Below, in pieces: positions 7,445 to 16,635 of a stretch of DNA of 64,000 bases. Position 1 is the first letter of the stretch; each line of letters starts with the position of its first letter. The stretch comes from Streptomyces malachitofuscus (GTDB taxonomy: Bacteria > Actinomycetota > Actinomycetes > Streptomycetales > Streptomycetaceae): NCBI RefSeq assembly GCF_014650055.1, contig NZ_BMUF01000017.1:1-64000 (forward strand), written 5' to 3'. Position numbers and translations under genes: made by a program. The notes under the pieces are model-generated. The model did no database searches, had not been told where the DNA came from, and was given only the letters and a program-made list of their open reading frames with translations.

Positions 7445-8763
7445 GCACGTCGCATGCCTCCCCCAGGGAGACCACCGAAGGAACCGTCTACACCGTCACC
7501 GGCGGCGACTGGGACGAGGTCGTCGAGAGCGCGGCCCGGACCGACGACGAGCGCATCGTCGTCAACATGGGTCCGCAGCACCCGTCCACCCACGGAGTGC
7601 TCCGTCTGATCCTGGAGATCGACGGCGAGACGGTCACCGAGGCCCGCTGCGGCATCGGCTACCTCCACACCGGCATCGAGAAGAACCTCGAGTACCGGAC
7701 GTGGACCCAGGGCACCACGTTCGTGACGCGCATGGACTACCTGACGCCGTTCTTCAACGAGACGGCGTACTGCCTCGCGGTGGAGAAGCTCCTCGGCATC
7801 GAGGACCAGGTGCCCGACCGGGCGTCGATCATCAGGGTGCTCCTGATGGAGCTGAACCGGCTCTCCTCCCACCTGGTGTGCATCGCCACCGGCGGCATGG
7901 AGCTCGGCGCCACCACGATCATGATCTACGGATTCCGTGATCGTGAACTGATTCTCGACATCTACGAGCTCATCACGGGCCTGCGGATGAACCACGCGTA
8001 CATCCGCCCCGGCGGACTCGCCCAGGACCTGCCGCCCGGCGCGGTGGACCAGATCCGCGAGTTCGTGAAGAAGATGCGGAAGAACCTCCCGGAGTACGAC
8101 AAGCTCGCCACCGGGAACCCCATCTTCAAGGCCCGGATGCAGGACGTCGGCTACCTCGACCTGGCCGGCTGCATGGCCCTCGGCGCCACCGGCCCGATCC
8201 TGCGCTCCACCGGCCTGCCGCACGACCTGCGCAAGGCGCAGCCGTACTGCGGCTACGAGACCTACGACTTCGACATCCCGACCGCCGACACCTGCGACTC
8301 CTACGGCCGCTTCCTGATCCGGCTCGAGGAGATGCGCCAGTCGCTGCGCATCGTCGAGCAGTGCCTGGACCGGCTCCAGCCCGGCCCGGTCATGGTCGAG
8401 GACAAGAAGATCGCCTGGCCCGCCCAGCTGGCCCTCGGCCCCGACGGACTCGGCAACTCCCTCGACCACATCAAGCAGATCATGGGCACCTCCATGGAGG
8501 CCCTGATCCACCACTTCAAGCTGGTCACCGAGGGCTTCCGCGTCCCGCCGGGACAGGCGTACACGGCGGTCGAGTCGCCCAAGGGCGAGCTCGGGGTGCA
8601 TGTCGTCTCCGACGGCGGCACCCGCCCGTACCGGGTCCACTTCCGCGACCCGTCCTTCACCAACCTGCAGGCCATGGCGGCGATGTGCGAGGGCGGCCAG
8701 GTCGCCGACGTCATCGTCGCCGTCGCGTCCATCGACCCCGTGATGGGAGGCGTCGACCGGTGA
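7441..8763 (+). CDS. nuoD: NADH-quinone oxidoreductase subunit D
   Basis: 440 residues; the GTG overlaps the nuoC stop as GTGA. NuoD is the 49-kDa subunit that forms the quinone pocket with NuoB and is related to the large subunit of NiFe hydrogenases. Visible marks are the conserved MGPQHPSTHGVLR loop (residues about 40-52, containing the quinone-contacting His), RCGIGYLHTGIEKN, MNHAYIRPGG and the C-terminal DPVMGGVDR. The hydrogenase nickel cysteines are absent, as expected. No counterpart exists in the second nuo cluster within this window. Confidence 0.97.
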   Translation: MSTSHASPRETTEGTVYTVTGGDWDEVVESAARTDDERIVVNMGPQHPSTHGVLRLILEIDGETVTEARCGIGYLHTGIEKNLEYRTWTQGTTFVTRMDYLTPFFNETAYCLAVEKLLGIEDQVPDRASIIRVLLMELNRLSSHLVCIATGGMELGATTIMIYGFRDRELILDIYELITGLRMNHAYIRPGGLAQDLPPGAVDQIREFVKKMRKNLPEYDKLATGNPIFKARMQDVGYLDLAGCMALGATGPILRSTGLPHDLRKAQPYCGYETYDFDIPTADTCDSYGRFLIRLEEMRQSLRIVEQCLDRLQPGPVMVEDKKIAWPAQLALGPDGLGNSLDHIKQIMGTSMEALIHHFKLVTEGFRVPPGQAYTAVESPKGELGVHVVSDGGTRPYRVHFRDPSFTNLQAMAAMCEGGQVADVIVAVASIDPVMGGVDR

Positions 8764-9620
8764 CCACCTCTTCTTCGGAGCGGGGCGTCAGCCTGGGCAT
8801 GCCCGAACTGCCCGCGCCCGCCTACCCGGACGACGTCCGGGCCCGGCTGGAGACCGACGCGCGCGAGGTCATCGCCCGCTACCCGGACTCCCGGTCCGCC
8901 CTCCTGCCGCTGCTGCACCTCGTGCAGTCGGAGGAGGGCCACGTCACGCGCACCGGTATGCAGTTCTGCGCGGACATGCTGGACCTGACCACCGCCGAGG
9001 TGACCGCGGTCGCCACCTTCTACACCATGTACCGGCGCCGGCCGAGCGGCGACTACCAGGTCGGGGTGTGCACCAACACCCTGTGCGCCGTCATGGGCGG
9101 CGACGCGATCTTCGAGGAGCTCCAGGAGCACCTGGGCGTCGGCAACGGCGGGACCACCGACGACGGCAAGGTCACCCTCGAGCACATCGAGTGCAACGCG
9201 GCCTGCGACTTCGCGCCCGTGGTGATGGTCAACTGGGAGTTCTTCGACAACCAGACCCCCGAGAGCGCCAAGCGCATGGTCGACGACCTGCGCGCCGGTC
9301 GCCCGGTCGCGCCCACGCGCGGTGCGCCCCTGTGCACCTTCAAGGAGACCGCCCGCATCCTGGCCGGATTCCCCGACGGGCGCGAGGGAGCCGTGGAGGC
9401 CACCGGAAGCGCGGGACCCGCCTCCCTGATCGGCCTGAAGCTGGCCAAGGGGGAGGCCGCACCCGCGCGCGTTGTGCACCCGCGCGGTGAGGCGCCCCGG
9501 GACACCCCGCCGCACGAGCCGTCGCCCACCGAGCACCTCAGCTCGCACGACGCGCCGCAGGACACATCGGCCTCCGACCCGGCCCACCCGTCGGGACCCG
9601 TTGCCGAGGAGGGGGAGTGA
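8760..9620 (+). CDS. nuoE: NADH-quinone oxidoreductase subunit E (N1a cluster)
   Basis: 286 residues from a GTG overlapping the nuoD stop. The thioredoxin-like [2Fe-2S] domain spans about 20-190, with ligands Cys104 and Cys109 in VCTNTLC and Cys145 and Cys149 in CNAACD. It partners NuoF in the NADH-oxidising module. Residues 190-286 form a Pro/Ala/Glu/His-rich tail with no recognisable domain; the E. coli protein ends near 166, so this is an actinobacterial extension. The stop overlaps the nuoF start. Confidence 0.96.
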   Translation: MTTSSSERGVSLGMPELPAPAYPDDVRARLETDAREVIARYPDSRSALLPLLHLVQSEEGHVTRTGMQFCADMLDLTTAEVTAVATFYTMYRRRPSGDYQVGVCTNTLCAVMGGDAIFEELQEHLGVGNGGTTDDGKVTLEHIECNAACDFAPVVMVNWEFFDNQTPESAKRMVDDLRAGRPVAPTRGAPLCTFKETARILAGFPDGREGAVEATGSAGPASLIGLKLAKGEAAPARVVHPRGEAPRDTPPHEPSPTEHLSSHDAPQDTSASDPAHPSGPVAEEGE

Positions 9621-10966
9621 TGACCTTGGCACCCGAACTCAAGGACATGAGCCCGGAGAAGCTGCTCGCACCCGTGCTGTCGGCCTTCTGGGACGAGGAC
9701 AAGTCCTGGACGCTGGACGTCTACCGGAGGCACGAGGGATACGAGGGGCTCCGCAAGGCGCTCGCGATGTCTCCGGACGACGTCATCGCGTACGTCAAGG
9801 AATCCGGTCTCCGCGGCCGCGGCGGCGCCGGCTTCCCGACGGGAATGAAGTGGCAGTTCATCCCGCAGGGGGACGGCAAGCCTCACTATCTCGTTGTCAA
9901 CGCCGACGAGTCGGAGCCCGGAACGTGCAAGGACATTCCGCTCCTCTTCGCGAACCCGCACAGCCTCATCGAGGGCATCGTCATCGCGTGCTACGCCATC
10001 CGGTCGTCCCACGCCTTCATCTATCTGCGGGGTGAGGTCGTCCCCGTGCTGCGGCGGTTGCACGAGGCCGTGCGCGAGGCCTACGCGGCCGGCTTCCTGG
10101 GCGAGAACATCCTGGGCAGCGGACTCGACCTCGAACTCACCGTGCACGCGGGCGCGGGCGCGTACATCTGCGGTGAGGAGACCGCACTGCTCGACTCGCT
10201 CGAAGGCCGGCGGGGTCAACCGCGGCTCCGTCCCCCCTTCCCTGCCGTCGCGGGCCTCTACGCGTGCCCGACTGTGGTGAACAACGTCGAATCGATCGCG
10301 TCGGTTCCCGCCATCATGAACCGGGGCAAGGAATGGTTCCGCTCGATGGGCAGCGAGAAGTCACCCGGCTTCACGCTCTACTCCCTCAGCGGCCATGTCG
10401 CGAGCCCCGGCCAGTACGAGGCGCCCCTCGGCATCACCCTGCGCCAGCTGCTGGAGATGAGCGGGGGGATGCGGCCGGGGCACCGGCTGAAGTTCTGGAC
10501 GCCCGGCGGCTCCTCCACGCCGATGTTCACCGACGAGCACCTCGACGTCCCGCTCGACTACGAGGGAGTGGGCGCCGCGGGTTCCATGCTCGGCACGAAG
10601 GCACTGCAGTGCTTCGACGAGACGACCTGCGTCGTCCGCGCCGTCACCCGCTGGACCGAGTTCTACGCCCACGAGTCCTGCGGCAAGTGCACCCCCTGCC
10701 GTGAGGGGACGTACTGGCTCGTCCAGCTGATGAGGGACATCGAGGCCGGCAAGGGACAGATGGCCGACCTCGACAAGCTCAACGACATCGCCGACAACAT
10801 CAACGGCAAGTCCTTCTGCGCCCTCGGCGACGGCGCCGCCTCGCCGATCTTCTCCTCGCTCAAGTACTTCCGCGAGGAGTACGAGCAGCACATCACGGGC
10901 CGTGGCTGCCCCTTCGACCCGGCCAAGTCGACGGCCTGGGCCGACCGTACGGAGGTGCACGCATGA
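9617..10966 (+). CDS. nuoF: NADH-quinone oxidoreductase subunit F (NADH/FMN site, N3 cluster)
   Basis: 449 residues. This is the NADH-binding flavoprotein. The NADH/FMN loop GLRGRGGAGFPTGMKW is at about 64-79, NADESEPGT at about 95-103 and the FMN-side GAYICGEETALLDSLEG near 181-197. The N3 [4Fe-4S] ligands are Cys355, Cys358 and Cys361 in ESCGKCTPC and Cys401 in SFCALGD. The first codon is the GTG overlapping the nuoE stop; an ATG directly after it is equally possible. Absent from the second nuo cluster. Confidence 0.97.
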   Translation: MMTLAPELKDMSPEKLLAPVLSAFWDEDKSWTLDVYRRHEGYEGLRKALAMSPDDVIAYVKESGLRGRGGAGFPTGMKWQFIPQGDGKPHYLVVNADESEPGTCKDIPLLFANPHSLIEGIVIACYAIRSSHAFIYLRGEVVPVLRRLHEAVREAYAAGFLGENILGSGLDLELTVHAGAGAYICGEETALLDSLEGRRGQPRLRPPFPAVAGLYACPTVVNNVESIASVPAIMNRGKEWFRSMGSEKSPGFTLYSLSGHVASPGQYEAPLGITLRQLLEMSGGMRPGHRLKFWTPGGSSTPMFTDEHLDVPLDYEGVGAAGSMLGTKALQCFDETTCVVRAVTRWTEFYAHESCGKCTPCREGTYWLVQLMRDIEAGKGQMADLDKLNDIADNINGKSFCALGDGAASPIFSSLKYFREEYEQHITGRGCPFDPAKSTAWADRTEVHA

Positions 10967-13467
10967 CTGTGACCACCAACGCTCCCTCCGGCGGGGGAGA
11001 GGCGGCGGTCCCGCCCGAGGACCTCGTCACGCTGACGATCGACGGCGCCGAGATCAGCGTGCCCAAGGGCACCCTGGTCATCCGGGCCGCCGAGGAGCTC
11101 GGCATCGAGATCCCCCGGTTCTGCGACCATCCGCTGCTGGCGCCGGCGGGCGCCTGCCGCCAGTGCATCGTGGAGGTCGAGGGCCAGCGCAAGCCCATGG
11201 CCTCCTGCACCATCACCTGCACGGACGGCATGGTGGTGAAGACCCACCTCACCTCGCCGGTCGCCGAGAAGGCCCAGCAGGGTGTGATGGAGCTCCTGCT
11301 CATCAACCACCCCCTGGACTGCCCGGTCTGCGACAAGGGCGGTGAGTGCCCGCTGCAGAACCAGGCGATGTCGCACGGCAACGCCGAGTCCCGCTTCGAG
11401 GGCAAGAAGCGCACCTACGAGAAGCCCGTCGCGATCTCCACGCAGGTGCTGCTCGACCGTGAGCGGTGCGTGCTGTGCGCCCGCTGCACCCGGTTCTCCA
11501 ACCAGATCGCCGGCGACCCGATGATCGAGCTGATCGAGCGGGGCGCGCTCCAGCAGGTCGGCACCGGCGAGGGCGACCCGTTCGAGTCGTACTTCTCCGG
11601 CAACACCATCCAGATCTGCCCGGTCGGCGCGCTCACCTCGGCGGCCTACCGGTTCCGCTCCCGCCCCTTCGACCTGATCTCGTCGCCGTCGGTGTGCGAG
11701 CACTGCTCCGGCGGCTGCGCCACGCGCACCGACCACCGGCGCGGCAAGGTCATGCGGCGGCTCGCGGGCAACGACCCCGAGGTCAACGAGGAGTGGATCT
11801 GCGACAAGGGACGCTTCGCGTTCCGGTACGCGCAGCTGCGGGACCGCCTCGACACCCCGCTGGTGCGCAACGCGGAGGGCGAGCTGGAACCGGCGTCCTG
11901 GCCGGACGCGCTGCAGATCGCCGCCCAGGGGCTGCTGGCCTCGCGCGGCCGCACCGGTGTGCTGACCGGCGGCCGGCTCACCGTCGAGGACGCCTACGCG
12001 TACAGCAAGTTCGCCCGCGTGGCGCTCGCCACCAACGACATCGACTTCCGCGCGCGCGTGCACAGCGCCGAGGAGGCCGACTTCCTCGCCGCGCGGATCG
12101 CCGGCCGCGGCCGCGACCTCGACGGCACGGGCGTCACGTACACCGCCCTGGAGAAGGCGCCCGCCGTCCTCCTGGTCGGGTTCGAGTCGGAGGAGGAGGC
12201 GCCCGGCGTCTTCCTGCGGCTGCGCAAGGCCTGGCGCGGACACGGGCAGCAGACCTTCGCCCTGGCCACGCACGCCACGCGCGGACTTGAGAAGGCCGGA
12301 GGCACCCTGCTGCCGGCCGCGCCCGGCACCGAGACCGAATGGCTGGACGCGCTGTCGAGCGGTGTCGGCCTGCAGGGCGACGGAGCCGCGGCCGCCGAGG
12401 CGCTGCGGGCCGACGGCGCGGTGATCGCCGTCGGCGAGCGGCTGGCGGGCGTACGGGGCGGCCTGACCGCCGCCGTACGGTTCGCCGCCGCGACCGGAGC
12501 CCGGCTGGTGTGGATCCCGCGCCGGGCCGGGGAGCGGGGCGCCGTCGAGGCGGGCGCGCTGCCGGCGCTGCTGCCGGGTGGCCGCCCGGCCACCGACCCC
12601 CGCGCGCGTGAGGAGTTCGCCGCCCTCTGGGGCGTCGCCGAACTCCCGCACCGCTTCGGCCGCGACACCGGCCAGATCGTCGAGGCGGCGGCCCGCGGTG
12701 AGCTCCAGGCGCTGCTGGTCGCGGGCGTGGAGGTCGCCGACCTGCCCGACCCGGCACGCGCGCGTGCCGCGCTCGCCGAGGCCGGGTTCGTGGTCTCGCT
12801 GGAGCTGCGGCCCAGCGAGGTCACCGAGCTCGCCGACGTCGTCCTGCCGGTCGCCGCGGTCGCCGAGAAGCCCGGCACCTTCCTCAACTGGGAAGGCAGG
12901 GTCCGTCTCTTCGAGGCGGCGCTCAAGCCCGACCAGATGACCCGGCGGCTCGCGCCCACCGACGCGCGCGTGCTGCAGATGCTGGCCGACGCCATGGACG
13001 TCCACCTGGGCCTGCCGGATCTGCGCACCATCCGCGCGGAGCTCGACCGGATCGGCGTCTGGGACGGTCCCCGGGCCACCGACCCCACGGAGACCGCGGG
13101 CGCCCTGCCCCGGCCGGCCGCCGGGGAGGCCGTGCTCGCCGGACACCGGCTGCTGCTCGACCAGGGCCTTCTGCAGCTCGGTGACGAGGCGCTGGCCGGC
13201 ACCCGGCACGCCGCCCGCGCGCGGGTGTCGGCCGCCACGGCCGCCGAGGTCGGCGTCAAGGACGGCGACCTGCTGTCGGTGACCGGCAGCGCCGGATCGG
13301 TGGAACTGCCCCTGGCGGTCACCGACATGCCCGACCGGGTGGTCTGGCTGCCGCTGAACTCCGTCGGCGGCGGCGTCCCCTCCGGCACCGGGGCACTGCC
13401 CGGCTCCCTCGTCCGCATCGGCCCGGCGACGCTCGCCGGCGAGGCCCCCAAGGAGGTGGAGGCATGA
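10963..13467 (+). CDS. nuoG: NADH-quinone oxidoreductase subunit G
   Basis: 834 residues, ATGA-coupled to nuoF. The N-terminal [2Fe-2S] domain has Cys54, Cys65, Cys68 and Cys82 (N1b). A His/Cys set, HPLDCPVCDKGGEC with His116, Cys120, Cys123 and Cys129, fits N5. CVLCARC and ICPVGAL fit N4. CEHCSGGC with a later WICDKGR fits the extra N7 cluster found only in some bacteria. The molybdopterin-oxidoreductase-like domain (about 250-834) carries no visible cofactor ligands and is probably structural. Confidence 0.96.
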   Translation: MTVTTNAPSGGGEAAVPPEDLVTLTIDGAEISVPKGTLVIRAAEELGIEIPRFCDHPLLAPAGACRQCIVEVEGQRKPMASCTITCTDGMVVKTHLTSPVAEKAQQGVMELLLINHPLDCPVCDKGGECPLQNQAMSHGNAESRFEGKKRTYEKPVAISTQVLLDRERCVLCARCTRFSNQIAGDPMIELIERGALQQVGTGEGDPFESYFSGNTIQICPVGALTSAAYRFRSRPFDLISSPSVCEHCSGGCATRTDHRRGKVMRRLAGNDPEVNEEWICDKGRFAFRYAQLRDRLDTPLVRNAEGELEPASWPDALQIAAQGLLASRGRTGVLTGGRLTVEDAYAYSKFARVALATNDIDFRARVHSAEEADFLAARIAGRGRDLDGTGVTYTALEKAPAVLLVGFESEEEAPGVFLRLRKAWRGHGQQTFALATHATRGLEKAGGTLLPAAPGTETEWLDALSSGVGLQGDGAAAAEALRADGAVIAVGERLAGVRGGLTAAVRFAAATGARLVWIPRRAGERGAVEAGALPALLPGGRPATDPRAREEFAALWGVAELPHRFGRDTGQIVEAAARGELQALLVAGVEVADLPDPARARAALAEAGFVVSLELRPSEVTELADVVLPVAAVAEKPGTFLNWEGRVRLFEAALKPDQMTRRLAPTDARVLQMLADAMDVHLGLPDLRTIRAELDRIGVWDGPRATDPTETAGALPRPAAGEAVLAGHRLLLDQGLLQLGDEALAGTRHAARARVSAATAAEVGVKDGDLLSVTGSAGSVELPLAVTDMPDRVVWLPLNSVGGGVPSGTGALPGSLVRIGPATLAGEAPKEVEA

Positions 13468-14837
13468 GCCCGTACCTCGCCGCTGAAGACCTGTCGATGT
13501 TCGGCCGCGATCCCTGGTGGCTGATCCTCGTCAAGGCGGTGTTCTGCTTCGCCTTCCTGATGGTGACCGTACTGATCTCCATCGTCATGGAGCGCAAGGT
13601 CGTCGCCTGGATGCAGCTGCGCATCGGACCCAACCGGCACGGGCCCTGGGGCATGCTCCAGTCGCTCGCCGACGGCGTGAAGCTGATGCTCAAGGAAGAC
13701 GTGGTCGTCAAACGCGCGGACAAGGCGGTGTACGTCCTCGCGCCGATCGTCGCGGCCGTCCCGGCCTTCATGGCGTTCGCGGTGATCCCCTTCGGGCCGG
13801 CCGGCAACGAGGTCTCGATCTTCGGCCAGCGCACCACGATGCAGCTCACCGACCTGCCGATCGCGGCGCTCTACATCCTCGCGGTCGCCTCGGTCGGCAT
13901 CTACGGCATCGTCCTGGCGGGCTGGAGCTCCGGCTCCACCTATCCGCTCCTGGGCGGCCTCCGCTCCTGCGCACAGATGATCTCGTACGAGATCGCCATG
14001 GGAGCCGCGTTCGCCTCCGTGTTCCTCTACTCCGGGTCGATGTCGACCTCGACCATCGTCGAGCAGCAGACCGACCGCTGGTACATCCTGCTGCTGCCGG
14101 TCTCCTTCCTCATCTACATCGTCACGATGGTCGGCGAGACCAACCGCGCCCCCTTCGACATGCCGGAGTCCGAGGGCGACCTGGTCGGCGGCTTCAACAC
14201 CGAGTACTCGTCCATCAAGTTCGCGATGTTCATGCTGGCCGAGTACATCAACATGGTGACCGTCTCGGCCGTCGCCGTGACGCTCTTCCTGGGCGGCTGG
14301 CGGGCCCCGTGGCCCATCAGCACCTTCTGGGAGGGCGCCAACCACGGCTGGTGGCCGATGCTCTGGTTCACCGGCAAGCTGCTGAGCCTGCTGTTCGGTT
14401 TCGTCTGGCTGCGCGGCACGCTCCCGCGGGTCCGCTACGACCAGCTGATGAAGCTCGGCTGGAAGGTCCTCATCCCGGTCTCCCTGGTGTGGCTGATGGC
14501 GGTCGCCACCGTGCGGGCGCTGCGGAACGAGAACTACGACTTCGCGGACATCGCGCTGTACATCGCCGGGGGCGTCCTCGCCCTGCTGCTGCTCTCCTTC
14601 GTCGCCGACATGTTCCGGTCCCGGGCGAAGGAGGCCGAGCGGCCCGAGGGCCCGGCCGCCTTCGACCCCATGGCGGGCGGGTTCCCCGTACCGCCGCTGC
14701 CGGGACAGGAGTTGCCGCCGGTGCCGCGACGCCGCTCGCGCCGGGAGCGGGAGCTGATTGTCAGTGGCGGCCCCGATACTCAGAGTGACCAACCCCTGGG
14801 TGGACCTACGGATGGAAAGGAGGCGTCCGATGGCTGA
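13464..14837 (+). CDS. nuoH: NADH-quinone oxidoreductase subunit H
   Basis: 457 residues, coupled by ATGA. NuoH is the membrane subunit that links the quinone chamber to the proton channels. About eight hydrophobic helices are followed by a hydrophilic tail after 390. Conserved marks: RIGPNRHGPWG after the first helix, and the long cytoplasmic loop ETNRAPFDMPESEGDLVGGFNTEYSS with its cluster of essential acids. The E. coli protein has 325 residues, so the last 70 or so, rich in Pro, Arg and Gly, are an extension. The end overlaps nuoI by 8 bases. Confidence 0.96.
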   Translation: MSPYLAAEDLSMFGRDPWWLILVKAVFCFAFLMVTVLISIVMERKVVAWMQLRIGPNRHGPWGMLQSLADGVKLMLKEDVVVKRADKAVYVLAPIVAAVPAFMAFAVIPFGPAGNEVSIFGQRTTMQLTDLPIAALYILAVASVGIYGIVLAGWSSGSTYPLLGGLRSCAQMISYEIAMGAAFASVFLYSGSMSTSTIVEQQTDRWYILLLPVSFLIYIVTMVGETNRAPFDMPESEGDLVGGFNTEYSSIKFAMFMLAEYINMVTVSAVAVTLFLGGWRAPWPISTFWEGANHGWWPMLWFTGKLLSLLFGFVWLRGTLPRVRYDQLMKLGWKVLIPVSLVWLMAVATVRALRNENYDFADIALYIAGGVLALLLLSFVADMFRSRAKEAERPEGPAAFDPMAGGFPVPPLPGQELPPVPRRRSRRERELIVSGGPDTQSDQPLGGPTDGKEASDG

Positions 14838-15471
14838 GGAGCCCAAGGAGACCAAGCCCGGTTTCCTGAACCCCGTGGCCGGCTTCGGCGTGACCTTCAA
14901 GGCCATGTTCAAGAAGCGGCTGACCGAGCAGTACCCGGAGCAGCAGAAGACCACCGCTCCGCGCTTCCACGGACGGCACCAGCTCAACCGCCATCCGGAC
15001 GGCCTGGAGAAGTGCGTCGGCTGCGAGCTGTGCGCCTGGGCCTGTCCCGCCGACGCGATCTACGTCGAGGGCGCGGACAACACCGAGGAGGAGCGCTACT
15101 CGCCCGGCGAGCGGTACGGCCGCGTCTACCAGATCAACTACGCCCGCTGCATCCTGTGCGGGCTGTGCATCGAGGCGTGTCCGACGCGCGCGCTGACGAT
15201 GACCAACGAGTTCGAGCTGGCCGACTCCAGCCGCGCCAACCTCATCTACACCAAGGAGCAGCTGCTCGCCGGTCTGGAGGAGGGCATGGTCGACTCGCCG
15301 CACGCCATGTACCCGGGCACCGACGAACAGGACTACTACCGGGGCCTGGTGACCGAGGCCGCGCCCGGTACGGAGCAGCAGGTCGCCCACTCCAAGGGCG
15401 AGGTGGTGCAGGAGGCCGCCTCGACGTTCGGGCCGGAGGAACCGGCGTCGGATGAGGTGATCAGGCGATGA
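14830..15471 (+). CDS. nuoI: NADH-quinone oxidoreductase subunit I (N6a/N6b ferredoxin)
   Basis: 213 residues. Two [4Fe-4S] motifs are complete: Cys62-65-68-72 in CVGCELCAWACP and Cys107-110-113-117 in CILCGLCIEACP. They carry electrons from NuoG to NuoB. The ATG at 14830 is preceded by AAAGGAGG, one of the best ribosome sites in the operon; an upstream in-frame ATG inside nuoH is unlikely. Hydrophilic C-terminal tail after about 160. Confidence 0.96.
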   Translation: MAEEPKETKPGFLNPVAGFGVTFKAMFKKRLTEQYPEQQKTTAPRFHGRHQLNRHPDGLEKCVGCELCAWACPADAIYVEGADNTEEERYSPGERYGRVYQINYARCILCGLCIEACPTRALTMTNEFELADSSRANLIYTKEQLLAGLEEGMVDSPHAMYPGTDEQDYYRGLVTEAAPGTEQQVAHSKGEVVQEAASTFGPEEPASDEVIRR

Positions 15472-16325
15472 CCGGACAGCTCGCCGCCGCAGCGACTCTT
15501 TCCGTGGGCACCTCCACCGGAGAGGCCTTCCAGTTCTGGATCCTCGGCACGGTCGCCGTGATCGGCGCCCTGTGCACCGTGTTCATGCGGCGGGCCGTGC
15601 ACAGCGCGCTCTGCCTCGCCGGCACCATGATCATCCTGGCGGTGTTCTACCTGGCCAACGGCGCCTACTTCCTGGGCGTCGTCCAGATCGTCGTGTACAC
15701 CGGCGCGATCATGATGCTGTTCCTGTTCGTGGTGATGCTGGTCGGCGTCACCGCGGCGGACTCCCTGAAGGAGACCATCAAGGGCCAGCGCTGGCTGGCC
15801 CTGCTGTGCGGTCTCGGCTTCGGCATCCTGCTGGTCGGCGGGATCGGCAACGCCTCGCTCAGCGAGTTCAGCGGCATCGGCGAGGCGAACGCGGGCGGCA
15901 ATGTGGAGGGCCTCGCGTCCCTGCTCTTCACCAAGTACGTCTTCGCCTTCGAGATCACCGGCGCCCTGCTCATCACGGCCGCCGTCGGCGCCATGGTGCT
16001 CACCCACCGCGAGCGCACCGAACGCGCCAGGACCCAGCGGGAGCTGGCCGAGCAGCGCGTCCGCGACGGCAAGTACCTGCCGCCGCTCCCGGCGCCCGGC
16101 GTGTACGCCCGGCACAACGCCGTGGACATCGCCGGCCTGCTGCCCGACGGCACCACCTCGGACCTCACCGTCAGCAAGACGCTGCGGGAGCGCGGACAGG
16201 TCCGTGACGTGTCGCAGGAGGCGCTCAACGACCTGCGGGCGCTGGAGCAGCGCGCGGAGGAGCGCCTGGAGCGCAAGGCGATCGAGCCGCCGACGTTCAA
16301 GCGGGCCGAGGAGGCGTCGAAGTGA
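15468..16325 (+). CDS. nuoJ: NADH-quinone oxidoreductase subunit J
   Basis: 285 residues. Five hydrophobic helices lie within the first 180 residues, including the GAIMMLFLFVVMLVGV stretch with the pi-bulge helix region typical of NuoJ. The following 100 residues are charged and probably cytoplasmic; E. coli NuoJ ends at 184. It sits in the membrane arm between NuoH and NuoK. Coupled to nuoI by ATGA and to nuoK by GTGA. Confidence 0.95.
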   Translation: MTGQLAAAATLSVGTSTGEAFQFWILGTVAVIGALCTVFMRRAVHSALCLAGTMIILAVFYLANGAYFLGVVQIVVYTGAIMMLFLFVVMLVGVTAADSLKETIKGQRWLALLCGLGFGILLVGGIGNASLSEFSGIGEANAGGNVEGLASLLFTKYVFAFEITGALLITAAVGAMVLTHRERTERARTQRELAEQRVRDGKYLPPLPAPGVYARHNAVDIAGLLPDGTTSDLTVSKTLRERGQVRDVSQEALNDLRALEQRAEERLERKAIEPPTFKRAEEASK

Positions 16326-16621
16326 ACCCCGTCAACTATCTGTACCTCGCCGCGCTGCTGTTCACGATCGGCGCCACCGGTGTGCTGATCCGGCGCAACG
16401 CGATCGTGGTCTTCATGTGCGTCGAGCTCATGCTCAACGCCTGCAATCTCGCGTTCGTCGCCTTCTCCCGGATGCACGGCAACCTCGACGGCCAGGTCAT
16501 CGCCTTCTTCACGATGGTGGTCGCCGCCGCGGAGGTCGTGGTCGGGCTGGCGATCATCGTGTCCCTGTTCCGTTCCCGCCACTCGGCCTCGGTCGACGAC
16601 GCCAGCCTGATGAAGCTGTAA
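16322..16621 (+). CDS. nuoK: NADH-quinone oxidoreductase subunit K
   Basis: 99 residues, the usual length, with three helices. The two conserved membrane glutamates of the proton path are visible in FMCVELMLNACNL and in VVAAAEVVVGLAI. GTG start overlapping the nuoJ stop. Confidence 0.97.
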   Translation: MNPVNYLYLAALLFTIGATGVLIRRNAIVVFMCVELMLNACNLAFVAFSRMHGNLDGQVIAFFTMVVAAAEVVVGLAIIVSLFRSRHSASVDDASLMKL

Positions 16622-16635
16622 GGGGTCGCTGAATC

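Noticed and set aside
11994..14987. Long open frame on the minus strand opposite nuoG-nuoH
   Set aside because: It lies fully antisense to nuoG and nuoH and has the Arg/Pro/Ser-rich composition typical of shadow frames in high-GC DNA.
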